Assembly (NCBI GenBank): GCA_001603035.1
Contig: LVAS01000059.1
Location: 240,474-304,473, forward strand
Origin: Clostridiales bacterium Firm_13
GTDB taxonomy: Bacteria; Bacillota; Clostridia; Saccharofermentanales; Saccharofermentanaceae
Reading direction: 5' to 3'
DNA: 64,000 nt
Shown here: one piece after another, positions 30,800 to 40,534 of the stretch
Position numbering within the stretch: the stretch's first letter is position 1
Layout: each line of letters begins with the position of its first letter
Program-made: the position numbers and the translations under genes
The notes under the pieces: generated by a model
Database searches by the model: none
Seen by the model: the letters and a program-made list of their open reading frames with translations, nothing else
What the model was told of the DNA's origin: nothing

Positions 30800-32313
30800 T
30801 CGGGCACACCGGGGGGAGGTTCTGGCGGCATCGAGCTCTCAAATCCGGGATCAGCAAATGCATCATCGGAAGGATACCCTTCGGGAACCTCGTACAGATC
30901 GGAGGACGGCGGCTCACCCATCATCGAATACGAATCCGATCCGGACTCCGGCGGCGCTCCCTGTAAATCAGGCTCGAAAAAGAGGGTTCTCTTCGCCCAC
31001 CACTTGACCATGACCGTTCGTGTCGCCCCCTGACGGTTCTTGGCGATAATCACTTCCGCGTCTTCAATCTCGGGTTTTTGCGTCGAGTTATCGTAATACT
31101 TATCTCGATAAAGAAACATAACCAAGTCGGCATCCTGTTCGATTGCGCCGGAGTCTCGCAAGTCAGCCAAAAGAGGTCTTCTGTCCTCGCGGAACTCGGC
31201 TCCGCGCGTCAGCTGAGAGAGGGCGATGACCGGCACATCCAATTCCTTCGCCATAATCTTGAGAGAACGAGAGATCTCCGAAATTTCCTGCTGACGGTTG
31301 CCTCCGGATCTTCCGCCCGCGGGACTCATAAGTTGCAGATAATCGACGATAACAAGGCCCAGTTTGTTGTCATTCTTCAGCTGGCGGCACTTCGCCATCA
31401 TCTCGATCGTGTTGATACCCGAGCGATCGTCGATATAGAGAGGCGCCGGACTTAAGAGAGCCATCGCCTTACTGATTTGCTCCCAATCGCTGTCGTGCAC
31501 ATCGGCATTCTGCAACGCGAACGTACTGACCGCCGACTTAGACGCAAGAATACGATTGCCGATCTCAGACTTGGACATTTCCAAACTGAAAAACGCAACC
31601 GGCGTATTGTAGAGAATGGCGGCATTTGTCGCGATATTAATAACAAACGCCGATTTACCCATCGCGGGGCGAGCGGCGACAATGACAAGCGCTCCCGGTC
31701 GAAATCCGCCGGTCGCCTTGTCTAAAAGAGGAAACCCTGTCCGGACGACACTTCTCTCCTTCTTTCCGCGACTGATATCGACAATATCCTGAATCGTTCT
31801 CTTCAAAATGGAGTGCACCGTCTCAAAGCCCATACCGGAAGGATTCTCCCGCATCGAAGAAAGCCGTGCAATCGCGACGTCAACCAAATTATTGGCCTCT
31901 TGCTCGCCTTCATAGGAAAGCTTCATCACTTCGTCGAGGGAGCCGATCAGTTTGCGAAGAAGAGACTTCTGTCGTACAATCCCGGCATAATCGGCCGCAT
32001 TGGAACGAATAACCGGAATATCCGACAATTGACTCAAATATGTCGTCCCTCCCGCACTCTCAATCTCTCCGCGCTTGGTTAAGAGTTCGGAAACGGTAAT
32101 AATATCAACAGGTGATCGAAGCGAAAGGAGTTCAAGAATCGCCGCGTAAATCATCTTGTGGCTCGGGGTATAGAAATCCTCAGGCAGAAGCAGCGCCGAC
32201 ACAACGGTCAGCGCTTCCTCGCTATCAAGGCAAGAGCAAAGAACGGCCTGTTCCGCCTGGATATTTTGGGGAGGCACCCTCCCTGCGGGAATTGACGTTG
32301 GGGACTTGGCCAT
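30796..32313 (-). CDS. dnaB: Replicative DNA helicase
   Basis: VPPQNIQAEQAVLCSCL N-terminus; ARPAMGKSAF Walker A; LVIVDYLQLM. Confidence 0.95.
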   Translation of the reverse strand: MAKSPTSIPAGRVPPQNIQAEQAVLCSCLDSEEALTVVSALLLPEDFYTPSHKMIYAAILELLSLRSPVDIITVSELLTKRGEIESAGGTTYLSQLSDIPVIRSNAADYAGIVRQKSLLRKLIGSLDEVMKLSYEGEQEANNLVDVAIARLSSMRENPSGMGFETVHSILKRTIQDIVDISRGKKERSVVRTGFPLLDKATGGFRPGALVIVAARPAMGKSAFVINIATNAAILYNTPVAFFSLEMSKSEIGNRILASKSAVSTFALQNADVHDSDWEQISKAMALLSPAPLYIDDRSGINTIEMMAKCRQLKNDNKLGLVIVDYLQLMSPAGGRSGGNRQQEISEISRSLKIMAKELDVPVIALSQLTRGAEFREDRRPLLADLRDSGAIEQDADLVMFLYRDKYYDNSTQKPEIEDAEVIIAKNRQGATRTVMVKWWAKRTLFFEPDLQGAPPESGSDSYSMMGEPPSSDLYEVPEGYPSDDAFADPGFESSMPPEPPPGVPE

Positions 32314-32337
32314 CTTCTCCTCCGCTCACGAGATCCG

Positions 32338-32784
32338 TTAGGATCCGGTCTGAACATCAATCATGACAGTAACAGAAACCTCGGTATGGAGCTTTAAAGA
32401 AATCTCATAGACTCCCACAGCCTTAATCGGATTCTTAATGACAATATTCTTCTTATCGACGGAATAGCCGGCCTTCTCAAGCGCTGCGGATACATCCATC
32501 GCCGTGACCGCGCCATAAAGTCTTCCGCCTTCTCCGGATTTAACAAGCACCGTAAAATGCTTGCCGTCCAAAGTCTTCCCGGTAGACTTCGCCTCTTCAA
32601 GTTCGCGTCTTGCTTTCTCGGCTTGCGACCCCTTACGAAGTCGGATTGTATTGAGATTCGCCGGAGTCGCCTCTAATGCGAGGTTCTTCTTGAACAGCAT
32701 GTTTCTCGCATAGCCGTCACTCACATCCACAATATCGTCGATCTTTCCGAGTCCCTTGACTTCTTTAAGCAGAATAACCTTCAT
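32338..32784 (-). CDS. rplI: 50S ribosomal protein L9
   Basis: [33 protein letters not shown]. Confidence 0.95.
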   Translation of the reverse strand: MKVILLKEVKGLGKIDDIVDVSDGYARNMLFKKNLALEATPANLNTIRLRKGSQAEKARRELEEAKSTGKTLDGKHFTVLVKSGEGGRLYGAVTAMDVSAALEKAGYSVDKKNIVIKNPIKAVGVYEISLKLHTEVSVTVMIDVQTGS

Positions 32785-32839
32785 AACAAATGTCGCGGGC
32801 TAAATTGAAACGACCCGCGCCTCCTTCTTCGGGAAATAG

Positions 32840-32877
32840 AAAAAATCGGGCACCCGCATGAAATGACGCGGGTGCCC
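32840..32877 (-). terminator. Rho-independent terminator after rpsR
   Basis: GGGCACCCGC-gtcatttcat-GCGGGTGCCCGATTTTTT on the minus strand. Confidence 0.88.
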
Positions 32878-32939
32878 AATAAGTATAAACTTTGTGTGCC
32901 GTTCGCGCAAGGAACGGAACGTTCCTCTGTCGGCTGGAA

Positions 32940-33230
32940 TCAGTCGGCTGCGTACGGAAGAAGAGCGATATGACGCGCGCGCTTGATCGCGATCGTCAGT
33001 TCACGCTGATGCTTGGCACAATTGCCGGTCATACGCTTGGGAAGAATCTTGCCGCGCTCGGAGACGAACTTTCTCAGTCTCACGACGTCCTTATAATCAA
33101 TCGATTCCACCTTATCGGCGCAAAAAGCGCAAACCTTACGACGAGAACGGCGCGGTCTCGCACCGCCGCGTCCGCCTTCGCGGTCGCCAGAATCGCGTCC
33201 GCCCGTTCTTGGTCCTCTATTCTCAGACAT
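32940..33230 (-). CDS. rpsR: 30S ribosomal protein S18
   Basis: [62 protein letters not shown]. Confidence 0.95.
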   Translation of the reverse strand: MSENRGPRTGGRDSGDREGGRGGARPRRSRRKVCAFCADKVESIDYKDVVRLRKFVSERGKILPKRMTGNCAKHQRELTIAIKRARHIALLPYAAD

Positions 33231-33297
33231 TTCCGGTATCTCCTTTCATGAATAAATGCGGTCATTTCTTGACCGCGCCGCTTAGAAGCGGCTCAAA

Positions 33298-33756
33298 TCA
33301 AAGATCAAATGGGAGGCTCGTATCGTCGTCCATCGCCGGATAAAAGCCGCTCTCGACCGTAGGGGCCGGAGGCGGGTTCGACGCGGAAACCTGACGGGTC
33401 CCGGACGGTTCGGAAGAACCTCCGGATGCGCCGTCACGCTTAGAATCGAGAAATTCGATCTCATCAACGACGACTTCCGTCACATAGACTTTCTTGCCGG
33501 TCGCGGTATCGTCGTAGGATCTGGATTGCAGATTGCCGACGATGCCGATGCGGGAGCCCTTCTGAAAATACTTGCCGAGCAATTCGGCTTGCTGACGCCA
33601 TGCGACACAAGAGAGAAAGTCAGACTGACGCTCTCCGTTTGCCGCCTTAAAGCGTCGGTCAACCGCGAGAGTAAAACTGCACACGGAAACCTGACTTTGC
33701 GTTGTCTTCACTTCGGGGTCTTTCACGAGTCTTCCGACAAGAATGACTTTGTTCAT
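33298..33756 (-). CDS. ssb: Single-stranded DNA-binding protein
   Basis: MNKVILVGRLVKDPEVKTTQSQVSVCSFTLAV; acidic C-terminal tail. Confidence 0.95.
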   Translation of the reverse strand: MNKVILVGRLVKDPEVKTTQSQVSVCSFTLAVDRRFKAANGERQSDFLSCVAWRQQAELLGKYFQKGSRIGIVGNLQSRSYDDTATGKKVYVTEVVVDEIEFLDSKRDGASGGSSEPSGTRQVSASNPPPAPTVESGFYPAMDDDTSLPFDL

Positions 33757-33777
33757 ACGTACACTTCCCTTTCTGGA

Positions 33778-34065
33778 TTACGCCTCTTGGCGGACAACGA
33801 GAAAACGCAGCACGCCTTCGGTAATCTTCAGAACACGCTCGATTTCCTTCGGGAAATCCGGCTCTGATGTGAAATTGAACTGAAGGTAGAAACCGTCCTT
33901 CTGGTCGTTGATCTCATACGCCAGACGCTTTGTGCCGAGCGTCTCAACCGCGTCGACAACGGCAGCCGTAGCGAGCTTGGCCTTAATCAACTCCGTGGTA
34001 GAAGCATAACCTTCATCACCGAGAGCAGGGCTAAGCACAACGATCAATTCATACTTGTTTGCCAT
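33778..34065 (-). CDS. rpsF: 30S ribosomal protein S6
   Basis: MANKYELIVVLSPALGDEGYASTTELIKAKL and KRLAYEINDQKDGFYLQFNF. Confidence 0.93.
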   Translation of the reverse strand: MANKYELIVVLSPALGDEGYASTTELIKAKLATAAVVDAVETLGTKRLAYEINDQKDGFYLQFNFTSEPDFPKEIERVLKITEGVLRFLVVRQEA

Positions 34066-34361
34066 CGAAAATTCACCTCCTCCTGGACTAAACGGCTCTC
34101 TCAAAAATAAAAGAGAGCGAGGATAAAATATATAGCCGCATCCTTAGCAGCACGAGGTAGAATAGCACTAAGTGCGGCCGGCCGTCAAGTATGATAGTCC
34201 AGACATGACGGAAAACGCCCGAAAGTTCGCTCTCACGCCTACTTATTCTTCGCTTGTGAGTGCCTTCATTCTGATCTCTCCTCGGCACTCATCAAGGCTT
34301 ACCGCTATCATATGCCAATTCAAAAACACGCGCCATATGCCGGAGCCAAAAAAAAGAAAAT

Positions 34362-36053
34362 TTACTCCGCCGCCTCATTGCCGACCCCAAGATCTGCGAG
34401 AATTGCCGGCCAAAGTACGTCGAGCAGATCATAAATACGTCGGGCGGTCTTTTCGTAAACCAGATACGTCTGTCCGAACGGATCCGGAACATCATAGGAC
34501 TCGCTGTGCTCAATCCCCGTATCGATCGACCGCCTCTCGGCAAATTCGCCGAAGGAGTGAATCCGTCCCCCGTATTCCGGGAAAAACCGTCGCAAGATCG
34601 CCGCGTGTTCCCGCGTCATACAAAAAATGATCCGCTGCTCGGAAAGGAGTCGAGAAACCGCGCGTCGGGAACGATGTAAAGAAAGATCCGCCCCGAACAG
34701 CGCGCGGACCGCAGAGATCGCATATTGGGTCGCCGTACCGCCTTCCTCCGCAAAGATCCCCGCCGAAGATACGGTGATTACGGCACGCTTTTGCGGGTCT
34801 TCGGTCAGTCTGTAGGGTCCGTTATCGGCAACAATCTTACGGAAAATGACTTCCGCCATCGGGCTTCTGCAAGTATTCCCCGTGCAGACAAAGAGGACAC
34901 GTATCTCCTTCGGCTCGTCGTCGTCCGCAATCGGTTCGAGTTCTTTCTTTTCTCCCGCCGCCTTCTCGAGGCGGTTCATATAGGCGCGGGCCAGCCCGTC
35001 GCCGGCAAAACCGGCCGCAAGGATCATCGAAACGCCGGAGGAATCCAATTCACGGATACCGGCAAACAGCGAATGTGCCGCCCCTTCGATATCCCGATTC
35101 TCTCCGTAAACAAAAAAGACCGTACGCGAGACATCCCAAGTCGGAAGATTTGATTTGATTTGATCACAATCCTCTCTCCCGCAATAGATACCGATGTTCC
35201 CTTTGTCCGAGGAGTAGAAGTCCTTTGCGGCAGTCAGAAAGCCCGCAAGCCACCCCGATGCGTCAGGGTAAATGACGAGAAGTTTCGCTTTCGGAGCGTA
35301 GTGGCGGTATTTCATTCCGGGCGCCCTCGGCGTTTCATCGTCGGCCGCATGGGGTGTAAAATTCGCGGATTCGTTCGAGCGAAGGAGTCCGTCCTCCCGA
35401 CAGGCGCGTTCAATCATTTCTTTTGTCACGGCGCCGGGTCGCAGTATGACCGGAACCGTCCCGGTTACATCGACGACCGTCGACTCAATGCCAACTTCGC
35501 TCGGACCGCCGTCCACAATACAGGGAATTCTCCCGGAAAGATCTCTTTCTACGTGCTCCGCCGTTGTCGGCGAAGGACTTCCGGACAAGTTCGCGGACGG
35601 AGCCGCGATTCCGACGCCCGCAAGGCGAATCAAATTCCTCGCGACCGGATGCGACGGCATTCGTATGCCGACCGTCGGAAGTCCCGCGCTGACCTGATCC
35701 GGGATGCGCGCGCTTTTTTTCATGACTAGCGTAATCGGGCCGGGCATAAACGCCTTGATCAGACATTCGGCAAGCGGAGTAATCTCGCGGACGAGCGGAT
35801 CGATATCCTCTCTTCTTGCGACATGAACGATCAGAGGGTTGTCGGAAGGGCGACCCTTCGCGCGAAAAATTCCGGCGACCGCCGACGGGTTCGTCGCGTC
35901 GGCGCCCAACCCGTAAACGGTCTCCGTCGGAAAGGCGACAAGTTCCCCCGCCGCCAGAAGAGAAGCCGGATAACGGAGATCTTCCTCTGTCATCGGGCGT
36001 ATAATCCGTGTCCCGGCCGAAGGAGCGTACGGGTTAAGCGAGGACTTCTTCAT
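34362..36053 (-). CDS. Fusion: L-threonylcarbamoyladenylate synthase (TsaC/Sua5) + low-molecular-weight protein phosphatase
   Basis: GELVAFPTETVYGLGADA and KGRPSDNPLIVHV (Sua5/TsaC), then in the same 563-aa ORF VLFVCTGNTCRSPMAEVIFRK and DVPDPFG (LMW-PTP). Confidence 0.9.
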   Translation of the reverse strand: MKKSSLNPYAPSAGTRIIRPMTEEDLRYPASLLAAGELVAFPTETVYGLGADATNPSAVAGIFRAKGRPSDNPLIVHVARREDIDPLVREITPLAECLIKAFMPGPITLVMKKSARIPDQVSAGLPTVGIRMPSHPVARNLIRLAGVGIAAPSANLSGSPSPTTAEHVERDLSGRIPCIVDGGPSEVGIESTVVDVTGTVPVILRPGAVTKEMIERACREDGLLRSNESANFTPHAADDETPRAPGMKYRHYAPKAKLLVIYPDASGWLAGFLTAAKDFYSSDKGNIGIYCGREDCDQIKSNLPTWDVSRTVFFVYGENRDIEGAAHSLFAGIRELDSSGVSMILAAGFAGDGLARAYMNRLEKAAGEKKELEPIADDDEPKEIRVLFVCTGNTCRSPMAEVIFRKIVADNGPYRLTEDPQKRAVITVSSAGIFAEEGGTATQYAISAVRALFGADLSLHRSRRAVSRLLSEQRIIFCMTREHAAILRRFFPEYGGRIHSFGEFAERRSIDTGIEHSESYDVPDPFGQTYLVYEKTARRIYDLLDVLWPAILADLGVGNEAAE

Positions 36054-37141
36054 TCGTCGTCCTCCCCTTTATCGTCGCGCAATCCGCCGCTTTTGTCGGC
36101 AAGCGTGAGAGCGCGGATGAATTCGTCAAGATCTCCCGCCAGAACCTCTTCTAAGCGATAAAGCGTAAGTCCGATCCGATGATCCGTCACGCGCCCCTGA
36201 TGATAGTTGTAAGTGCGGATTCGCTCGCTCCTGTCGCCCGTTCCGACCTGCGATCTTCTCTCTTTCGCGATGCGCCCGTCGTGAATCGCCCTTTCCCGTT
36301 CCATCAGGCGGCTCATCAGAACGGCCATCGCCTTATCCTTATTCTTATACTGACTCCGTTCATCCTGGCACTGCGCGATAATTCCGGTCGGCAAATGGGT
36401 GATGCGAATGGCGGACTCTGTCCGGTTGACGTGTTGGCCGCCCGCTCCCGAGGCTCGAAAAGTATCGATCTTAAGATCGCCGGGATTGATATCAATCTCG
36501 ACGGCTTCCGCCTCGGGCAGAACCGCGACGGTGACAGTCGACGTATGAATTCGGCCGGATGACTCGGTTACGGGGACACGTTGCACTCGGTGTACACCGC
36601 TTTCGTATTTGAAACGGCTAAACGCGCCGCGTCCTTCAATCGAAAAGGTAATCTCCTTATAACCGCCGAGTTCTGTTTCGCTCGCATCGATAAATTCGAC
36701 TCGAAAACCCTGATTCAAGGCGTATGCGGAATACATCCGGTACAGGACACCGCAAAAAAGAGCCGCTTCGTCTCCACCGGCGCCGGCGCGGATCTCGATA
36801 ATTACTGAGCGCTTGTCATCCGGGTCCGAAGGTGCCAAAAGCCCTTCCAATTCTGTCTCGACGGCGTTGATTCCCGCTTCCGTAATGTCCAATTCGTCCT
36901 TTGCCATCCGTCGGAGTTCTTCTTCCTCGCTTGAGGAAAGGATATGCTTCAAATCGGCGGCCTCTGCCTTCGCCTCAAAAAGTCGCGCCGCCAGAGCATG
37001 AATCGGTTCGATCTCACTCAATTCTCTTCCGAGTTTCTGGAAACGCACCTGATCTGCGATGACCGTGGGATCGGAAAGCGAAGAGAGAATCTCGTCGTAT
37101 CTGTTTTCGATTTCTCGAATTCGCTCGTCTAGACTTGTCAT
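36050..37141 (-). CDS. prfA: Peptide chain release factor 1
   Basis: IEIRAGAGGDEAALF and FRASGAGGQHVNRTESAIRITHLPTGI. Confidence 0.95.
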   Translation of the reverse strand: MTSLDERIREIENRYDEILSSLSDPTVIADQVRFQKLGRELSEIEPIHALAARLFEAKAEAADLKHILSSSEEEELRRMAKDELDITEAGINAVETELEGLLAPSDPDDKRSVIIEIRAGAGGDEAALFCGVLYRMYSAYALNQGFRVEFIDASETELGGYKEITFSIEGRGAFSRFKYESGVHRVQRVPVTESSGRIHTSTVTVAVLPEAEAVEIDINPGDLKIDTFRASGAGGQHVNRTESAIRITHLPTGIIAQCQDERSQYKNKDKAMAVLMSRLMERERAIHDGRIAKERRSQVGTGDRSERIRTYNYHQGRVTDHRIGLTLYRLEEVLAGDLDEFIRALTLADKSGGLRDDKGEDDE

Positions 37142-37272
37142 GATATCCCCGCATTCTCTTTTGTAAATTACATGTTCATGATACACGAAGACGGACCGGT
37201 CGTATAGTTTCCGGTCCGTCTGTGCGTATTTGGGGAGATGAGTTCGAATCAAAAAGCGGGTTCTCTTATTTT

Positions 37273-38754
37273 TTAGTCGATCTTCTCGTCGGAGCGTCGT
37301 CCGCGGACTTTCCGGGCGGCAAACGTCACCGTTACCAGAACAAAAGAGAGAAGCAGCGCCCCCCCTGCGATTCCGAAAGGTGTCGAGATTTCTCCTGTCT
37401 TAACCGCGCGCGAGGTGCCGAGGACACCCGTAGTCTGAACGGTGGGAACCGCCGTCGGGTTCGCGGTCGGGGTCGCGGTCGGGGCGGCGGCAGTCAATAC
37501 GGCCACGCTCAGGCTCGCGGGGGACGCATGCGAATTCTCCGTTTCGGCCGATCGCTGATAGAAACGATACGTCGTCGAGGGCGTAAGGCCGGTGAACGAA
37601 GGGCTTGTCTGCCAAGTCGTTAAGTCCATACTGTACTCCATCCCCGCGACGGTCGTGAGGGTAACGGAGTCGGATCCGATACTCGACGGAGTCGGCGCAG
37701 ACGGAGGGGTTTTAATGATTTTGTCAGTTACGAATTTCTGCGGCGCACTTGCGGGCGAAGCGTATGCATTTTCTGTCGCTTTGACACGGGCATAAATCGA
37801 GTAAGGCGTATGCGGAGAAAGACCGGCAAATTCGGTAGAACCCTGCCAGGATGCCCCGTCCAAACTGTATTCAGCGCCGGGGATCGGAACGACGGAGGCC
37901 TGGCTGTCCGTCACGTTTGCCAACGTCGGCATTTCCGGGGCGGCCGGAGTCGACTTATCCGTCGTAACCAAGAGGGCGACACTCGCCGCGGAAGGACGAT
38001 TCGTCGCGGTCTCCTTCAATCGCTGTACAATCTGATACCCCGTGTTGGGAGTAAGCCCCGTAAAAACATTGCTGTCTTGGAATACGGGCGTTCCGACGGA
38101 GCCCATGGCATCGACACTATACGCGGGCGTAACTTGCGTCGAGACGGAATACTCCATACCTACAATCGGAGCGACCGTGATCTCTGTATCCGTACGTGAG
38201 ACAAGAGTCGGGGCGTCGGGTGTTGCGAGAGGTTTCTTTTCGGTAGACAAGTAGATTGTTCTCATCAAATCAAATTGTCTGCCGGCGGAAGTGTTGTTTA
38301 TAGTGAAATGAATGTTCATTTGATAGACGCCCTCGGTTAGTCCGGCGGGAATCACAACTGAGGACGAGAAGATGGGATTTGTTCCGGAGTCGGAAGAAAT
38401 TGCGCTCATCGTAATTCCCGCCCCCTGCGCGGCGGCTCCGGTAACTGTGTCATACGCGAGTGTTGCGCTTGACGCATTATATGTTGCGTTAAAATCATAT
38501 CCGGGCAGCATTGTCACTTGTGTTTGAACGGGAATTACGGCGGCCTCCCCATATGGTACGTCATATGCGGTTATCGAATTACCGTCATACTCCTTCGTCA
38601 CGGTAGGTAATGCGACCGTCGGATCCAAAAAGACAATGTCGGCGTAATTGGATCCGCTGCAAGCCGGATCATATACCCCCATAAGAAAAAAACCGACCGA
38701 GAGAAAAACCGCACAAAGAACCAGATTGATCAGGATGCGAAAACTCTTCTTCAT
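37273..38754 (-). CDS. Putative surface protein with about three FN3-like repeats, P/T-rich linker and C-terminal membrane anchor
   Basis: Repeated GMEYS.D...WQ.S..FTGL.P.T.Y..Y.R..ETENS.ASPAS units; PTATPTANPTAVPT linker; AVKTGEISTPFGIAGGALLLSFVLVTVTFAARKVRGRR tail. Confidence 0.75.
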   Translation of the reverse strand: MKKSFRILINLVLCAVFLSVGFFLMGVYDPACSGSNYADIVFLDPTVALPTVTKEYDGNSITAYDVPYGEAAVIPVQTQVTMLPGYDFNATYNASSATLAYDTVTGAAAQGAGITMSAISSDSGTNPIFSSSVVIPAGLTEGVYQMNIHFTINNTSAGRQFDLMRTIYLSTEKKPLATPDAPTLVSRTDTEITVAPIVGMEYSVSTQVTPAYSVDAMGSVGTPVFQDSNVFTGLTPNTGYQIVQRLKETATNRPSAASVALLVTTDKSTPAAPEMPTLANVTDSQASVVPIPGAEYSLDGASWQGSTEFAGLSPHTPYSIYARVKATENAYASPASAPQKFVTDKIIKTPPSAPTPSSIGSDSVTLTTVAGMEYSMDLTTWQTSPSFTGLTPSTTYRFYQRSAETENSHASPASLSVAVLTAAAPTATPTANPTAVPTVQTTGVLGTSRAVKTGEISTPFGIAGGALLLSFVLVTVTFAARKVRGRRSDEKID

Positions 38755-38755
38755 A

Positions 38756-39514
38756 TTACTCCTCCTTCTTTTGGCGCGTTGACAGGACAAAGCAGACTGC
38801 AAATACAAGCGTGATAACAAGGCCGGCGACATTAAATATGTAAATGAAAGGAATCCCGAACTGGTTGACGGTTTGACCGGACGGCGCCCAGAAGAGCATC
38901 CCCCAAAAATATGCGACAATCATGAGACCAAGATAGAGTGGCAGTCGAAAACGGCGAGCAGAATCACGGTAAAACATCCAAAGCATGAGAAAGAGGAACA
39001 AGAGACGCACCACAGATTCTACGGCCTGAATCGGAAATAAGGAGATTCCAACCATGTCTGCTTTGCTGTTGACTCCGTAGACAACCGCGAATGGCCCGGA
39101 ATACAAAAGTCCGTGACAGCACCCGGCAAAAAAGCAGCCGAGTTTGCTGAAAACCATAAACGTATTGACGGCGATAAGCCCGATCTCCGCACAAGCAAAC
39201 GGAGATTTGCGAAAAATAACCCCCACCAGAAGGAAAAGGCCGAATGAAATGAACAGTCCCAGTAGATAGCTGAAAGGAAGAAGACCGCGAGGAATTGTCG
39301 TGACAAGAATCTGCGCAAAAAAACCGATTGCCAACACGAAAAGTGTCATTCGAAAAACGAAAGTGCGGGACAATTGTCGGTGTTTTGCAAGAAGAACGGC
39401 GACGAGAATCCCGGCGATCAGACCCAGAAGGGCAAAAACCGCATAATAGGATATGCTTTGACCGAAAATATGCAGGGAACTGTCAGGAATTACCATTGCA
39501 GCACACCCCCACAA
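38756..39514 (-). CDS. Lgt-like (prolipoprotein diacylglyceryl transferase family) membrane protein, divergent
   Basis: Multi-TM protein with VFSKLGCFFAGCCHGLLYSGPF and LFPIQAVES, as in GCCxG-type LGT-family paralogs. Confidence 0.6.
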   Translation of the reverse strand: MWGCAAMVIPDSSLHIFGQSISYYAVFALLGLIAGILVAVLLAKHRQLSRTFVFRMTLFVLAIGFFAQILVTTIPRGLLPFSYLLGLFISFGLFLLVGVIFRKSPFACAEIGLIAVNTFMVFSKLGCFFAGCCHGLLYSGPFAVVYGVNSKADMVGISLFPIQAVESVVRLLFLFLMLWMFYRDSARRFRLPLYLGLMIVAYFWGMLFWAPSGQTVNQFGIPFIYIFNVAGLVITLVFAVCFVLSTRQKKEE

Positions 39515-39737
39515 TGTTATAGGTATCGATTCTATATCATGTTAAGCTCCGTTGATATTTCTAGAATACCGATTGTCCTTGTTTATTTCAATACATATCT
39601 CTAAATTTCGTTTTCTTTCTCTTTCATTAAATCATAATAATTTTGTCCGTTTTTGACTTTTTTCAGAAGCACAACAAAAAAAACGCCGTTGGCTTTTGTT
39701 TTTTCATCATTTCGCATATGGAATCGAAGGTGCCTTC

Positions 39738-39746
39738 TGCTATAAT
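39738..39746 (+). promoter_or_regulatory. Extended -10 promoter (TGC-TATAAT) of the NifU-like/GGGtGRT operon
   Basis: TGCTATAAT; no strong -35 seen. About 75 nt upstream of the NifU-like start codon. Confidence 0.6.
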
Positions 39747-39819
39747 GGATTGCGGTTTATTCTACCGGCTTCCGGCGAGAGTATGTTTTCAGGCAATCAT
39801 TTTGAAAGGGGATACATAC

Positions 39820-40512
39820 ATGCTAAAGACACATGAAGTTGAACAAATGACTTGTATCGCGAAGGGTCCGAATCACGGAGCGGCTCCGATTCCCGAAGAG
39901 GGCAAGTGGGTCCAGGCCAGAGAGATCAAGGACATCTCCGGCTTCACACACGGCATCGGTTGGTGCGCACCGCAGCAAGGTACGTGCAAGCTCTCTCTAA
40001 ACATCAAGGAGGGCGTCATTCAGGAGGCACTCGTTGAAACGATCGGCTGCACGGGCATGACGCATTCCGCCGCGATGGCCGGCGAAATCCTTCCCGGCAA
40101 GACCATTCTCGAAGCACTGAATACAGACCTCGTCTGCGATGCGATTAACACGGCGATGCGCGAGCTCTTCCTTCAGATCGTTTACGGTCGTTCTCAGTCC
40201 GCTTTTTCCGAAGGCGGTCTTCCGATCGGCGCTTCGCTTGAAGATCTCGGTAAGGGCCTTCGTTCACAGACAGGCACGATCTTCTCTACCCTGGACAAAG
40301 GACCCCGTTATCTCGAACTGACCGAAGGATATATCGTCAAACTGGCCCTTGATGCCGGCGACGAGATCATCGGTTACCAGTTCCTTAAGATCGGTCCGAT
40401 GCTCGAGCAGATTAAAAAGGGCGTCGACGCGAACGAAGCATACCAGAAGAATCTCGGAACGTACGGGCGTTTCTCCGAAGCCGCCCGCTACATTGATCCG
40501 AGACACGAGTAA
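39820..40512 (+). CDS. Iron-sulfur cluster assembly scaffold (NifU-N)-like protein
   Basis: 230 aa from MLKTHEVEQMTCIAKGPNHG; cysteines at GIGWCAPQQGTC and ETIGCTGMTHSAAMAGEIL; upstream of a GGGtGRT gene; RBS GAAAGGGG. Confidence 0.7.
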   Translation: MLKTHEVEQMTCIAKGPNHGAAPIPEEGKWVQAREIKDISGFTHGIGWCAPQQGTCKLSLNIKEGVIQEALVETIGCTGMTHSAAMAGEILPGKTILEALNTDLVCDAINTAMRELFLQIVYGRSQSAFSEGGLPIGASLEDLGKGLRSQTGTIFSTLDKGPRYLELTEGYIVKLALDAGDEIIGYQFLKIGPMLEQIKKGVDANEAYQKNLGTYGRFSEAARYIDPRHE

Positions 40513-40534
40513 AAAGCAGGAAGGAGAATTAGTC

